64,000 bases of DNA from assembly GCF_014132155.1 (NCBI RefSeq), contig NZ_BLJQ01000003.1:364205-428204 (forward strand), in the 5' to 3' direction. Every line of letters starts with the position of its first letter. Position 1 is the stretch's first letter. Positions 1 through 13,178 of this stretch are shown piece after piece. The DNA is from Gluconobacter sp. Gdi (GTDB lineage Bacteria; Pseudomonadota; Alphaproteobacteria; Acetobacterales; Acetobacteraceae). A model generated the notes under the pieces. The model had not been told where the DNA came from. It did not search any database and saw only the letters and a list, made by a program, of their open reading frames with translations. The position numbers and the translations under genes are program-made.

Positions 1-963
1 CTCGCGGACGTGCGGAAGAGCGACAGCCGCTGCATCCGGATAGGCCTTCTGGATCGCGTCCCACGCATTGGTGTTGCGCCATGCCGTAGCCGCAGCATTG
101 GCTTTGCTCTCTTCCTGGAACGTCAGAACCTGAAGCGTGCGTGTTTCCGGCATGTTGTACGTGCGGGACTGAAAATCATACAGCTTGTGTAGAACGTCAT
201 CCGGTACTTCGATTGTCTTGGCGACGCTGTCTGCCGTCATTACGACCATCTTGGCATGACGATATTCCGTGGTGCGGAAATCCTGCGGATGATTGTCGTA
301 ATAGCGATGAAGCTGCTCGTCGGTTGGGGCCGCTGACACTGCTGTTGAAGTGAACGGAACGCGCAGAACATCCATGACGCGCTGATCTGCATCGAAGGCG
401 AACAGACGGTTCAGAAGGGATGTTGGTGCCTGAACGGAAGCGCCCATACCCTGAAGCAGGGCTCGGGAAATGATGTCCTCGCGAATCATCTGGATCAGGC
501 GTTTTTCGGTAATGCCAATGCGGGCCAGTCGGTCATTCAGCATGCTACGATCAAATTGACCTGCTGCATTGTGAAAAGCCGGGATCGCGAAGATTTCCTT
601 CCGGATCAACTCATCTGGCACAACCATGCCAGCACGCTCGCCTGCAAGCTGTACCTCGTTCTGGATCACGAGATTGTGAAGAACCTGACGTGCAATCTGC
701 TGCTTCGTACCGTCCGGCAGATGCGACGGATCAGACAGTCCCATCTGCTGGGCTGCCGCTGGTAGCTGTGCGGAGAGTGCCCGCGCAAGGTCATCCGGTG
801 TGATCGTTCTGTTCCCGATCGTGACGATCGTATTGGAGCTGCTCGTCCCCATATTGGAATAGACGTCTCCTACACCCCACCCGATGAAGGCCAGGAAAAT
901 CAGGATTGCGGCGGCACGGCCGGCCCAGGAATCAACAAGGAGGTGGCGTAGGGTGGTAATCAT
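1..963 (-). CDS. SurA/PpiD-type periplasmic foldase, C-terminus beyond window
   Basis: The reverse strand is open for 321 codons from an ATG at 963 to the left edge, so the C-terminus is missing. Residues about 12-35 form a single membrane anchor (AAAILIFLAFIGWGVGDV), followed by a periplasmic SurA-like N-terminal region with many helices. This architecture (N-terminal anchor, SurA_N, then a rotamase domain expected off-window) is that of PpiD, the inner-membrane chaperone at the exit of the Sec translocon. It is divergent from tpiA-secG; secG being a Sec subunit makes the neighbourhood consistent. The parvulin domain itself cannot be seen here. Confidence 0.8.
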   Translation of the reverse strand, partial: MITTLRHLLVDSWAGRAAAILIFLAFIGWGVGDVYSNMGTSSSNTIVTIGNRTITPDDLARALSAQLPAAAQQMGLSDPSHLPDGTKQQIARQVLHNLVIQNEVQLAGERAGMVVPDELIRKEIFAIPAFHNAAGQFDRSMLNDRLARIGITEKRLIQMIREDIISRALLQGMGASVQAPTSLLNRLFAFDADQRVMDVLRVPFTSTAVSAAPTDEQLHRYYDNHPQDFRTTEYRHAKMVVMTADSVAKTIEVPDDVLHKLYDFQSRTYNMPETRTLQVLTFQEESKANAAATAWRNTNAWDAIQKAYPDAAAVALPHVRE

Positions 964-1086
964 AGGGTCAGGACGGATCCGGATGGCGGGATGGTGCGGA
1001 CGGGGAAGGCCCGCTAGAACTTGCCGCACCATAATGTCGTGAGCCGCGCTTGACCAGAAGCTGACAGGCCACCCCCAGGAGGAAGC

Positions 1087-1881
1087 ATGAATGTAACGCC
1101 GAAACTTGTCATCGGGAACTGGAAGATGAATGGCTTGCGGGAGGCGTCACTGCAACTTGCAACAGCTGTGGCCGAAGGTGCGCGTTCGCTGCCTGACGAT
1201 GTGCGGATGGTCATTTGCCCACCCTTCACGCAACTGGACCGTGTGGCTGAGGCACTTGAGGGCGCAGGATCATCCATAATGCTGGGAGCGCAGGACTGTC
1301 ATACTGCGGTTTCCGGTGCTCACACAGGTGATATTTCGGCTGAAATGCTCGCCGATACAGGCGCGCGTTATGTTCTTCTGGGGCATTCAGAACGTCGGCA
1401 GGCCCATGGTGAAAACGACGCCCTGATCAGGCAAAAGGTGCAGGCGGCAGAAGCTGCCGGGCTGATCCCTGTTGTGTGTATCGGGGAAACGATGGCCGAG
1501 CGGCAGGATGGTCGTGCGGCAACAGTTCTGGCCAGTCAGATTGACGGTTCTTTGACCGATAATTTCAATGGCGTGCTGGCTTATGAGCCTGTCTGGGCGA
1601 TTGGAAGTGGCGTCACTCCATCCCGGGAAGAGCTTGAACGGACGCTGCTTTTGTTGCGTGGTCTGTTGCAGTCCCGTCTCAAGATGGATGACATTCGCGT
1701 GCCAATCCTGTATGGCGGCTCCGTAACACCGGCCCAGGCGCCGACTATTCTTTCCATCGGGGTGCTTGGCGGAGTGCTGGTTGGTAGTGCCAGCCTGGAG
1801 GCCAGAAGCTTCCTGCGCATTGCCGAAGCGGCATCGCTCCGTCTTTCATCCCAACCATTGTCCGGACCCTATCGTTCATGA
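1087..1881 (+). CDS. tpiA: Triosephosphate isomerase
   Basis: Cytosolic glycolytic enzyme interconverting dihydroxyacetone phosphate and glyceraldehyde 3-phosphate. At 264 residues it has normal family length. Visible motifs are the substrate-binding NWKMN near the N-terminus, the catalytic His in LLGHSERR, the catalytic Glu in AYEPVWAIGSG and the phosphate-binding YGGSV. The ATG at 1087 has a strong Shine-Dalgarno AGGAGG at 1078-1083. Its stop overlaps the secG start (ATGA), so the two are translationally coupled. A long minus-strand ORF across the start is only a shadow. Confidence 0.97.
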   Translation: MNVTPKLVIGNWKMNGLREASLQLATAVAEGARSLPDDVRMVICPPFTQLDRVAEALEGAGSSIMLGAQDCHTAVSGAHTGDISAEMLADTGARYVLLGHSERRQAHGENDALIRQKVQAAEAAGLIPVVCIGETMAERQDGRAATVLASQIDGSLTDNFNGVLAYEPVWAIGSGVTPSREELERTLLLLRGLLQSRLKMDDIRVPILYGGSVTPAQAPTILSIGVLGGVLVGSASLEARSFLRIAEAASLRLSSQPLSGPYRS

Positions 1882-2228
1882 CCACTTTTCTGCTTGTCAT
1901 CAATCTGCTGGTCACACTGGCCCTGATCGGTACGATCCTGATCCAGCGCAGTGAAGGCGGCGGCCTCGGCATCGGTAGCAGCCAGGGCATGGGCTCCTTC
2001 ATGACTGGCCGCGGCACGGCAACGCTGCTGACGCGTGCGACATCTGTGCTCGCTGGCGTTTTCATGCTGCTCTGCCTCGTTCTGGCCCTTCTGAACCGCG
2101 GTGCTTCCTCGGGTGTCGGCGGCCATGATATCCTTGCAGATCTGCCTGCCCCGGCTGCTGTGACGACGGCTCCTGCTGCGCCTGCAACCCCTGCTGCTCC
2201 GGCTCCTGCCGAGACGCCTGCTCACTAA
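1878..2228 (+). CDS. secG: Preprotein translocase subunit SecG
   Basis: Small inner-membrane subunit of SecYEG. The 116-residue protein starts with a hydrophobic helix (TTFLLVINLLVTLALIGTILIQ). Next comes the cytoplasmic loop typical of SecG (RSEGGGLGIGSSQGMGSF, then a GRGTATLLTRAT segment) and a second helix at about residues 54-75. The tail is Ala/Pro-rich low complexity, as often seen in alphaproteobacteria. The start overlaps the tpiA stop by 4 bases. Confidence 0.95.
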   Translation: MTTFLLVINLLVTLALIGTILIQRSEGGGLGIGSSQGMGSFMTGRGTATLLTRATSVLAGVFMLLCLVLALLNRGASSGVGGHDILADLPAPAAVTTAPAAPATPAAPAPAETPAH

Positions 2229-2235
2229 CTGAATC

Positions 2236-2257
2236 GGGAAGCATCTCGACGCTTCCC
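2236..2257 (+). other. Small hairpin between secG and pyrG
   Basis: GGGAAGC (2236-2242) pairs perfectly with GCTTCCC (2251-2257) across an 8-base loop. There is no T-run after it, so it is not a classical intrinsic terminator. It could modulate pyrG expression or stabilise mRNA; I see no direct evidence for either. Confidence 0.35.
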
Positions 2258-2281
2258 CTCGCCCCCACCTTCGGTGTATGA

Positions 2282-4730
<2,449 letters not shown>

Positions 4731-4743
<13 letters not shown>

Positions 4744-5216
4744 TTCTGTAACGGCGCCAGGGCTGCCATGAGGAGACTTATGACAGCCCCCACCGTCAGA
4801 ACGCCTCTCAGGGGCATGTATCCCGGTGGCAGCGCGCCATTCTTCCAAGCCATTCGTTCTACAGCAAACGTTGCCAGAAAACCGATAACCTCAAGCAGGT
4901 ATCCGGCGCGCAGTCCTCCAAGCAGTCCGACGCAGAGGGAAAGCCATGCCCAGAGCGCAGGGCAGACACCCAGGAGGAGTCTCTGGCGGTCACGATCTGC
5001 CGTTCCCTGAACTGTGATGATATCTGGCCGCTCCATGGCGAGGCCCCAGTGGACTGCGCCGAGAAAAGACAGGATGCATGCCCCATAGGCCAGAAGAATA
5101 ACGGTTAGATGCGGGAGTGGAGAAAAAAGTCCTGCGAGGAAAATCCACCCACCAAGGGTCAGGAAAGGTATAAGTCCTGCCAAACCGAGGATCAGGGCGA
5201 GGAAAGGAAGACGCAT
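4731..5216 (-). CDS. DUF3429 family integral membrane protein
   Basis: A 161-residue polytopic membrane protein with about five hydrophobic segments, beginning MRLPFLALILGLAGLIPF and including GAVHWGLAMERP, the conserved stretch I associate with DUF3429. Function is unknown; members are common in alpha- and gammaproteobacteria. A longer ORF extends to 5318, but the first 34 residues are polar, non-membrane and overlap the eno leader, so I chose the ATG at 5216. It is convergent with kdsA (13-base overlap) and divergent from eno. Confidence 0.75.
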
Positions 5217-5260
5217 GTCGTCGATTGACCTTATGTTCTGATTTTGAGACGAAACGGTGA

Positions 5261-6598
<1,338 letters not shown>

Positions 6599-6608
6599 TC
6601 AACAAACG

Positions 6609-6635
6609 CCGGCCTCCATTTGGGAGGCCGGTTTT
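6609..6635 (+). terminator. Intrinsic terminator of eno
   Basis: CCGGCCTCC (6609-6617) pairs perfectly with GGAGGCCGG (6623-6631) over a 5-base loop and is followed by TTTT. Confidence 0.9.
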
Positions 6636-6745
6636 ATAGGCGCGTTAAAATAATCTACTGTCTTGAACAACAGTGATTGTTTCGCAGCCTCTCTCTGAGC
6701 TAGGCTGTTGGGAAGTTTTCAAGCCAAGGGAGCCTGTTACCCCGC

Positions 6746-7075
6746 GTGAGACCCGTCAGACTTATCAAACGTGCCATCCGCGCGGTTGCTCCCCCTGTGC
6801 TCTTTCTGTCCCTGACCGCTTATTTCGGGTGGAACGCCCTTCACGGCGCTCATGGTATCCGTGCCTATCAGGATCAGCTTGTGCTTCAGCAGCAGGCCAT
6901 CCAGGCGCAACAGGATGCCAAAGATGAGCAGGCGGTGTGGCATCGTCGCGTGCTTGCGCTCAAAGAGAAGGCTCTTGATGCCGACATTCTGGACGAGCGT
7001 TCACGTGCCATGCTTAATCTGACGCGGAACGGCGATATTGTTATCCCCTATGGACCACACGACAAACTTTTCTAA
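6746..7075 (+). CDS. ftsB: FtsB/DivIC-type septum formation initiator
   Basis: A 109-residue bitopic protein of the division complex with FtsL and FtsQ. It has a GTG start at 6746, a basic N-terminus, one transmembrane helix at about residues 14-31 (PPVLFLSLTAYFGWNAL) and then a coiled-coil rich in Gln and Lys. It ends in the conserved DADILDERSRAMLNL segment. Location immediately downstream of eno is the usual alphaproteobacterial arrangement. Confidence 0.88.
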   Translation: MRPVRLIKRAIRAVAPPVLFLSLTAYFGWNALHGAHGIRAYQDQLVLQQQAIQAQQDAKDEQAVWHRRVLALKEKALDADILDERSRAMLNLTRNGDIVIPYGPHDKLF

Positions 7076-7098
7076 GAGCCGCTTCAGGCTCTTTTTTT
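7075..7098 (+). terminator. Intrinsic terminator of ftsB
   Basis: AGAGCC (7075-7080) and GGCTCT (7087-7092) form a 6-bp stem over GCTTCA, followed by a run of T to 7098; the hairpin begins within the stop codon. Confidence 0.85.
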
Positions 7099-7137
7099 AT
7101 GTTTGGTGAAGTTTTGTTTGCCGGAAACTGAGCCAAT

Positions 7138-7167
7138 AAAAAAGGCGACCCGAAGGCCGCCTTTTTT
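7138..7167. terminator. Bidirectional terminator between ftsB and rpmG
   Basis: GGCGACC (7144-7150), loop CGAA, GGCCGCC (7155-7161). An A-run stands on the left and a T-run on the right, so the hairpin can terminate transcription from either side. On the minus strand it serves rpmG; the loop there reads TTCG. Confidence 0.85.
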
Positions 7168-7190
7168 AAAGTCGTATGATCCGCGAGATC

Positions 7191-7358
7191 TTACTTGATC
7201 TTGGCTTCGCGGAAGGTCACGTGCTTGCGGGCAACCGGGTCATACTTACGGACTTCCATCTTGCCCGTAGCAGAACGTGCGTTCTTCTTCGTGACGTAGA
7301 AGTAGCCGGTGTCAGCCGACGAGACGAGACGGATCTGAATAACGTTGCTTTTTCCCAT
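7191..7358 (-). CDS. rpmG: 50S ribosomal protein L33
   Basis: A 55-residue basic protein starting [20 protein letters not shown] and containing [20 protein letters not shown], the hallmark L33 sequence. It lacks the zinc-binding Cys pairs, as in most alphaproteobacterial L33 proteins. A longer frame reaches 7397, but L33 proteins begin at this Met. Confidence 0.97.
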   Translation of the reverse strand: MGKSNVIQIRLVSSADTGYFYVTKKNARSATGKMEVRKYDPVARKHVTFREAKIK

Positions 7359-7573
7359 GATACCCTCGGGCTTGCGCCGTCCTGATGCCGCTCGCAAGTG
7401 CCAAAGCAGCAGGTTGATCTAGTTCGGCGCAACATGCTGATTTGTATGTCTCAGGTCAAGGCTTTCTGAAGAAAATCCAGGGATAAGGTGTATTTTTCCG
7501 CAAAAACCCGCGTTTTCTGCCGGATAAAAGCTTTATTGATGCCCCGTAGATATCCTTGCAGGTGGACAAAGGG

Positions 7574-7588
7574 GAACCTATAAGGAAC
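7574..7588 (+). promoter_or_regulatory. LexA (SOS) box upstream of lexA
   Basis: GAAC-CTATAAG-GAAC: two direct GAAC half-sites separated by exactly 7 bases, the alphaproteobacterial SOS-box pattern. It lies 78 bases before the lexA start codon, as expected for LexA autorepression. Confidence 0.85.
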
Positions 7589-7665
7589 AAAAGAGCTCTG
7601 CATACGATTATGCAATGTCTCGATCTTCAGATTTTGCCTCCACCGAGGCGCATGGGAGCGCCTGT

Positions 7666-8391
7666 ATGCTGACGCGTAAGCAGCACCAGCTTTTGCTATA
7701 CATTGACGAACATCTTCGGCGGACGGGCTATTCCCCTTCCTTCGATGAAATGAAGGACGCCCTAGAGCTTCGTTCCAAATCAGGAATTCATCGCCTCATC
7801 TCCGCCCTTGAAGAGCGTGGCTTTCTGCGGCGCCATCATCATCGTGCGAGAGCGCTTGAAGTCCTACGTCTGCCTCATATGGGCCTTGAGGCCCCGGTTG
7901 TGGATACCGTGGCTAATCCGGCGCCTTTCGTTCCAACAGTTGTTGAGGGTGGTCGTCAGGATCTTCCCGGGACATTTTCCGAGGCGCCTCGCTCTCCCGT
8001 TGAAAACACAAGCGTTCAGCTTCCACTTTATGGACGCATTGCTGCCGGCCTCCCTATTGAGGCCTTGCAGGATGATAGCGCACAGATTCAGGTGCCATCG
8101 TCCCTGCTCGGCACTGGAGAGCATTATGCTCTCACAGTCGCGGGTGATTCCATGATTGAAGCTGGCATTTTGGACGGTGATGTTGCCATCATCCGTCGCG
8201 GCGAAGTGGCGGATAATGGTCAGATCGTTGTTGCGCTGATTGATGATCAGGAAGTGACCCTCAAGAAGCTGCGCCGTCGTGGTTCTACGATTGCTTTGGA
8301 AGCCGCTAATCGGGAATACGAGACACGTATTCTGCCTGCTGCGCGTGTGCGCATACAGGGGCGGCTGGTCGCCCTTTTCAGGCATTACTGA
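7666..8391 (+). CDS. lexA: LexA repressor
   Basis: SOS repressor, a Ser/Lys self-cleaving transcription factor. The N-terminal winged helix starts [17 protein letters not shown] and continues [11 protein letters not shown]. The C-terminal protease domain has the Ala-Gly cleavage site in [10 protein letters not shown], catalytic Ser in [15 protein letters not shown] and Lys in [10 protein letters not shown]. The frame is open to 7615, but the family start is MLT at 7666, with GGGAGCG just upstream, giving 241 residues. The linker is long, as usual for alphaproteobacteria. An SOS box stands upstream, so it is probably autoregulated. Confidence 0.95.
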   Translation: MLTRKQHQLLLYIDEHLRRTGYSPSFDEMKDALELRSKSGIHRLISALEERGFLRRHHHRARALEVLRLPHMGLEAPVVDTVANPAPFVPTVVEGGRQDLPGTFSEAPRSPVENTSVQLPLYGRIAAGLPIEALQDDSAQIQVPSSLLGTGEHYALTVAGDSMIEAGILDGDVAIIRRGEVADNGQIVVALIDDQEVTLKKLRRRGSTIALEAANREYETRILPAARVRIQGRLVALFRHY

Positions 8392-8396
8392 AAGAA

Positions 8397-8429
8397 CTGC
8401 CTTGTCGGATTAATGCTCCGGCAAGGCAG
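8397..8429. terminator. Hairpin between lexA and the convergent lipoprotein gene
   Basis: CTGCCTTGTCGGA (8397-8409) pairs with TCCGGCAAGGCAG (8417-8429) with one G-T type mismatch. There is no clear T-run, so it is a probable but weak terminator for both convergent genes. Confidence 0.6.
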
Positions 8430-8443
8430 ATAATTTCTGATGA

Positions 8444-9049
8444 TTATTTATTAGGAACTGACGGTACGCCGCGCACGACGCGGACTTTACCGTCAGGAGC
8501 GATCAGAGTGCTCGTTCCGTCCCCATTCGGGATGATGATTGTTTTGTCGGGGTTTTTGTTCAGGAAGCGACCAGCATTATCCGGAACGCTCGTCGGAAGC
8601 GTAGGAATAAAGTGACTGCGATCTTCCGAAACGCCCCGCATTGCGTCGATCTTCTCACCGACGGACATGGTATCGCCTGACTTCATCTGCGGCCCAGATA
8701 CGCCAAGAGCACCGGCACCGGCGATGCCGCCCATGAAATTCTTGTCGAGTGTGGCGCCACCAAAATACGTGGCTGGATCGCCGAGAGCCTTATTAAATAC
8801 GCTGTCAGGGTTTACCACGTCTTTAAGGGTTGGCAGAGGCTGAGGTGAGCCAGGCCACATATTCCCACCTTCTGGCAGGATTGGTGCAGCCGCTACGAAT
8901 TCACCGCGTGCTCTGCGAAGGTTCTCACTATCGCCATGGGGAGCATTAGGGTTACTTCCCGACCACAGCGCGGTGTCATTGAAAAACTTACCCATGCCCG
9001 CACAGCCGCTCAGGGCCAGAGGTAATGCCAGTAGAGCGGCCTTACGCAT
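8444..9049 (-). CDS. Putative lipoprotein, function unknown
   Basis: The 201-residue protein begins MRKAALLALPLALSGCAG, a lipoprotein signal peptide with lipobox LSGC and modified Cys at about residue 17. The remainder is Gly/Pro/Asn-rich and low in hydrophobicity, without a recognised domain. I chose the ATG at 9049 because the 14 residues upstream in the longer frame are not a signal sequence. It follows uvrC and pgsA on the same strand. Confidence 0.75.
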   Translation of the reverse strand: MRKAALLALPLALSGCAGMGKFFNDTALWSGSNPNAPHGDSENLRRARGEFVAAAPILPEGGNMWPGSPQPLPTLKDVVNPDSVFNKALGDPATYFGGATLDKNFMGGIAGAGALGVSGPQMKSGDTMSVGEKIDAMRGVSEDRSHFIPTLPTSVPDNAGRFLNKNPDKTIIIPNGDGTSTLIAPDGKVRVVRGVPSVPNK

Positions 9050-9150
9050 TGTGTACTCCCATAAGGTCGATCCCTGAACTCTAGCTGTCATAAGTTAAAA
9101 GCGCCAGATGACGAGCCGATAACTGCAATAATAATCACGGCTAGTCCAGA

Positions 9151-9756
9151 TCAGGAGACGATCTTTGAAGACTTGCGCGGCTGAGAAGCCATCATTCGGG
9201 TGAGCCCGGCAGTGAGGTAACCCCACCCGCTCAGAACTGTTGGGATAACTGAAATCCAGAGCAGAATACCACCGATCAGTGTGGCGGGCAGGAATGAGAT
9301 ATGCAGCGTGACTGCAGCTTTGTCTCCCCCGATCAGAAAACCGATCGCGACCATCTGAATGCCGGTCTTCCATTTCGCGAGCCGAGTGGATGGAAGTGTT
9401 GCGCGCTGGGAGGCCATGTATTCACGTAGGCCACTAACAAGAATTTCGCGCAGCATAATGATGATGGCCGCGTAGAGGGAATACACTGGGAGTACTGTCA
9501 GGCCTGCCAGTGCGAGCAGAAGTGCGCCAACAAGGAGCTTGTCAGCAATCGGGTCCATCATCCGCCCCAACTCGGACAGCATCTGCCACCGACGTGCCAG
9601 GGCACCATCCAGATAATCCGTAATACAGGCAGCCGTATACACAACGCAGGCCGCAACGTTACCGAGTGCGGAATGCAGCGCCAGCAAAGCGACCAGAACA
9701 GGAATGGCCGCAATACGGAGCAGAGTCAGGACGTTTGGTAGATCAGTCAGCATCAC
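9151..9756 (-). CDS. pgsA: CDP-diacylglycerol--glycerol-3-phosphate 3-phosphatidyltransferase
   Basis: Makes phosphatidylglycerol phosphate in the inner membrane. The 201-residue polytopic protein contains the CDP-alcohol phosphotransferase signature D-G-x2-A-R-x8-G-x3-D-x3-D, read as DYLDGALARRWQMLSELGRMMDPIAD. The N-terminus DLPNVLTLLRI is typical of PgsA. It lies downstream of uvrC, a common alphaproteobacterial pair, with a 106-base gap. Confidence 0.93.
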   Translation of the reverse strand: MMLTDLPNVLTLLRIAAIPVLVALLALHSALGNVAACVVYTAACITDYLDGALARRWQMLSELGRMMDPIADKLLVGALLLALAGLTVLPVYSLYAAIIIMLREILVSGLREYMASQRATLPSTRLAKWKTGIQMVAIGFLIGGDKAAVTLHISFLPATLIGGILLWISVIPTVLSGWGYLTAGLTRMMASQPRKSSKIVS

Positions 9757-9862
9757 GAAGCAGTCTAGAACAGTTTATCCGTCTCCGGTATGCGCCAATC
9801 CGCTCTGAATGTGTGTATTTTTTATGCCAAGCCAGTGTTCAAAGGGAGACCTCACGGAATTG

Positions 9863-11782
9863 TCAGCTCTGTGTCCGTAGCCATTCGGGATGGAAGTGTC
9901 CGTAGATGGCTCTGGCCGTTCCCGAACTGATTCCCGGTGCAGTTTCAAGCTCTTCGAGACTGGCCTGTCTTACGGTCTTGGCTGACCCGAAGTGATTCAG
10001 AAGTGCCTTCTTTCGGGCCCCTCCGATTCCCGGAACATCATCCAGTTCGGATTTCCGAAGCCCTTTGGAGCGCCCTGCCCTGTGTGTCGTAATGGCAAAA
10101 CGATGGGCTTCATCTCTCAGGCGTTGAAGATAGTAGAGAACCGGATCTCTCGGTGGGAGTTGGAACGGTGACTGTGTTTCAGTGAAAAACCATTCGCGGC
10201 CAGCATCACGATCCGGGCCTTTGGCAATCGCCACAATGGGAATTCCCGTAACCCCAAGGTCTGCCAAGACATTGCGAACAGCGTTGAACTGGCCCAGTCC
10301 ACCATCGATCAGCAACAGATCGGGCCAATCCTCAGGCCTGTCCCCCTCCTCTCTGTTTTTCCCAAACCGGCGCTCCATGACCTCCCGCATCATTCCGAAA
10401 TCATCGCCTGGAGTAACTGGGCCTTTAATGGCGTATTTCCGATAAGAGCGTTTTTCGAAGCCTTCTGGGCCACCCACGACCATGACGCCATAAGGCGCCT
10501 GACCCATGATGTGTGAGTTATCGTATGTTTCGATCCGCTGAGGCGTTTCAGGCAGATTGAAAACCTTTGCCACGCCTTCCAGAAGTTTGCGCTGACCCGT
10601 ATTCTCCGCAAGTTTTCGCTCCAGAGCTTCCCGTGCGTTCAGGGCGGCATGGTCGACGACGCTCTTCTTCTCACCGCGTTGAGGGCAGGCAATTTCTACC
10701 TTCTGCTCTCTCTTGATGCTGAGAGCTTCCTCGACGAGCTTTTGTTCCGAAATTTCCTGATTCACCAGAATCACTGGTGGTGGAGGCTTGTTGTCGTAAA
10801 ACTGAAGGAGGAAGGCAGACAGCACGTCAGCCGGGGTCTCTTCTTCTGCGTGAACAGGATAGAAGGCCCGGTTTCCGTTATTACGGCTGCCGCGAATGAA
10901 AAAGACCTGGATGCAGGTCTGCCCCGCGTCCTGCCAGATTGCTACGATGTCTGCATCCTGAATGGACGTCGGATTAATGGTCCCTGAGTTCTGGATGCTG
11001 GAAAATCCGCGGATACGATCCCGAATGGCAGCAGCCCGCTCATATTCCATGGCTGCGGATGCCCGTTCCATTTCAACGGCAAGCTCCTGCTGCAACTCAG
11101 TATTCTTACCCGAGAGAAACTGCCGCGCCTGCACGACCAGCTCGCTGTAATTTTCTTTGGAAATACGATCCACACAAGGGGCCGAGCAGCGTTTGATCTG
11201 AAACAGCAGGCAGGGTCGTGTTCGGCTCTTGAGAACCGCATCGGAGCATGATCGGAGGAGGAAAGTTTTCTGTACAAGGTTTAGCGTCTGGTTCACGGCC
11301 CAGGCTGAAGCAAATGGCCCCCAGTAGGTCGCGCCTTTGATGGGCTTTCCGCGCTGTTTGGTAAGCTGAGGAAATTCATGATTTTCAGTCAGCATTAGCC
11401 ACGGATAGCTCTTGTCATCCCGCAGCAGGATATTGAAGCGCGGCTTCATGCGCTTGATGTAATTCGCTTCCAGCAGAAGAGCGTCAGCTTCCGTCCGGGT
11501 AATGACAATCTCCATTGAGACCGTCATGGACACCATGCGGCGCAGACGTTCCGGCAACTGGGCTATACGCGTATAGGAAGAAACGCGTTTCTTGAGGCTT
11601 AACGCCTTGCCCACATACAGAACCTCCCCTTTTTCGCTGAGCATGCGATACACGCCAGGGCTGTAGGGAATGGTTTTCAAAGCATCCCGAATAGCCTCGA
11701 CGCCCTGCTTTTTCACAACGGGAACAGGAGCTTCTTCAGGCGTCATTGAGGTTTCTGTCTCTGTGGGCGTAGGGTCAGTCAT
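9863..11782 (-). CDS. uvrC: Excinuclease ABC subunit C
   Basis: Makes both incisions in nucleotide excision repair. The 639 residues show, in order, a GIY-YIG nuclease domain ([20 protein letters not shown]), a UVR/UvrB-interacting segment ([17 protein letters not shown]) and the RNase H-like nuclease region ([10 protein letters not shown]). Tandem helix-hairpin-helix motifs lie at the C-terminus ([35 protein letters not shown]). No GAAC-N7-GAAC box is visible upstream. Confidence 0.97.
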   Translation of the reverse strand: MTDPTPTETETSMTPEEAPVPVVKKQGVEAIRDALKTIPYSPGVYRMLSEKGEVLYVGKALSLKKRVSSYTRIAQLPERLRRMVSMTVSMEIVITRTEADALLLEANYIKRMKPRFNILLRDDKSYPWLMLTENHEFPQLTKQRGKPIKGATYWGPFASAWAVNQTLNLVQKTFLLRSCSDAVLKSRTRPCLLFQIKRCSAPCVDRISKENYSELVVQARQFLSGKNTELQQELAVEMERASAAMEYERAAAIRDRIRGFSSIQNSGTINPTSIQDADIVAIWQDAGQTCIQVFFIRGSRNNGNRAFYPVHAEEETPADVLSAFLLQFYDNKPPPPVILVNQEISEQKLVEEALSIKREQKVEIACPQRGEKKSVVDHAALNAREALERKLAENTGQRKLLEGVAKVFNLPETPQRIETYDNSHIMGQAPYGVMVVGGPEGFEKRSYRKYAIKGPVTPGDDFGMMREVMERRFGKNREEGDRPEDWPDLLLIDGGLGQFNAVRNVLADLGVTGIPIVAIAKGPDRDAGREWFFTETQSPFQLPPRDPVLYYLQRLRDEAHRFAITTHRAGRSKGLRKSELDDVPGIGGARKKALLNHFGSAKTVRQASLEELETAPGISSGTARAIYGHFHPEWLRTQS

Positions 11783-12096
11783 GCCAGTTCTTCAGTCATC
11801 CACCGATCCTGTGGACAAGTCTGTGGGTTGCTCCATGACAGAATCATGAAGGCCAAGGTTTCCCGGCCTTGCCATCAGATTGCCTAATTTTTAATCAGTA
11901 AACGTAAGATATTGATAATAATGGAAAATATTTTCCGTTCCGTCATGGGGCAGAAAAATTTTCAGTTTGAGGCTCCTGTTGAACGGGACATGACGACTTT
12001 CCAAAGCATAGTGGATGAGTGCACTCTGCATTAAGTCTCAATGGTCCCGTTCTGTTCCCATTAGAGAGAACTTTTTTGCTGAACGAACGTGCTTTT
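11783..12096. other. Intergenic region with palindromes between uvrC and the dipeptidase gene
   Basis: About 310 bases with no ORF. It contains a perfect 14-bp palindrome GGAAAATATTTTCC (11923-11936) and an inverted pair GAACGGGAC (11981-11989) / GTCCCGTTC (12044-12052). The 10-bp palindrome GAGTGCACTC (12017-12026) lies between the arms of that pair. It upstream-flanks the minus-strand uvrC and is downstream of the dipeptidase gene. It could hold a small RNA or operator; nothing proves either. Confidence 0.4.
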
Positions 12097-13104
12097 TCAG
12101 GCTGAAATTGATGCTTGTTCGGCTTTTTCCATCAGGCGAAGCATATTACCACCCCAGATAGCAGCCAGTTCATCCGCCCCGAAGCCCACATTACGCAAGG
12201 CCTCAGTTACGGCAGGAGTTTGTGTGGCATCCTGCCAGCCCGGTATGCCTCCGCCGCCGTCGAAATCGGATGAGACGCCGACGTGCCGTACACCTATGCG
12301 CTCTGCGACATAGGCAACATGGCGCGCCAGATCCTCCACGGTTCCTCCGCCGCCTTTGCGCAGAAAAGACCCCATGGCGGTGATCTGGATCAGACCGTCG
12401 GTTTCTTTCAAACGATCAAGCTGCTCATCGTCGAGATTGCGCGGGTGATCGCAGAGACTTCGGACGCAGGAGTGGCTGGCGAATACCGGCGTGGTGGAAA
12501 GTTCTGACGCCTGCATCATGGTGGATTTTGCCGTGTGTGACACATCCACTAGCACACCATGGCGATTCATCTCGCGAATGGTCTCGCGACCCAGCTCAGA
12601 CAATCCCCCATGAAGTTCCGTAACATCATTCAGGTCTTTTCTGGGGATGGCTGCATCAGCGAGAGCGTTGTGGCCATTATGGGTCAGGGTCAGGTATCTG
12701 ACGCCATACTCTGCGGCCAGTTGGCCGATCCGCGACGGTACACCACCAAGCGCATGGCCATTTTCAATGGCGGGAACAATAGCGAGCGCTCCTGCCCGGA
12801 ATGCTGAGCGGACATCCTCTGCTGTTCGGCAGATATTTGCGCTTAATCCGTCCTGATGTCCGCCGAGGGCATTGATGACCTTGAGCATCGCCTGAACACG
12901 GTGCCAGGCCTCTTCGTGGCCCGCTTCATCGCGTGGTCCCTGCGGAATATAGGCGGCAAGGCAGACAGAGCGAAGTTTGCCCTGATCGCATTTTCTTACA
13001 TCGACTTTTCGGTCTGTGTTCAGAGACCAGGCATCCGCCTGATCGGGCCATGGAATATCGATATGGGTATCGAAAGTCAGAAGCGTGTCGTGCAGTTCAG
13101 TCAT
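12097..13104 (-). CDS. Membrane dipeptidase (peptidase family M19)
   Basis: Zinc dipeptidase of the renal dipeptidase type; bacterial members cleave dipeptides, including some D-residue ones. The 335 residues begin with the metal-binding DTHIDIPWP (H-x-D pattern) and contain HNGHNALAD, GVLVDVSHT and PVFASHSCVRSLCDHPRN. The C-terminus GGNMLRLMEK is typical of M19. No signal peptide is visible, so it is probably cytosolic. It is divergent from the exonuclease gene. Confidence 0.9.
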   Translation of the reverse strand: MTELHDTLLTFDTHIDIPWPDQADAWSLNTDRKVDVRKCDQGKLRSVCLAAYIPQGPRDEAGHEEAWHRVQAMLKVINALGGHQDGLSANICRTAEDVRSAFRAGALAIVPAIENGHALGGVPSRIGQLAAEYGVRYLTLTHNGHNALADAAIPRKDLNDVTELHGGLSELGRETIREMNRHGVLVDVSHTAKSTMMQASELSTTPVFASHSCVRSLCDHPRNLDDEQLDRLKETDGLIQITAMGSFLRKGGGGTVEDLARHVAYVAERIGVRHVGVSSDFDGGGGIPGWQDATQTPAVTEALRNVGFGADELAAIWGGNMLRLMEKAEQASISA

Positions 13105-13178
13105 GATCCGTCCTAGATCGGGTGTGAGCGGGTCTGACGCAAGAGGTGCTTGTCAAAGCGCTCAATTCAGACGATCCA

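Noticed and set aside
12068..12088. GAAC repeats near 12068 and 12081 as a second SOS box
   Set aside because: Spacers are 9 and 13 bases, not the 7 needed, and the site is not at a gene start in the right orientation.
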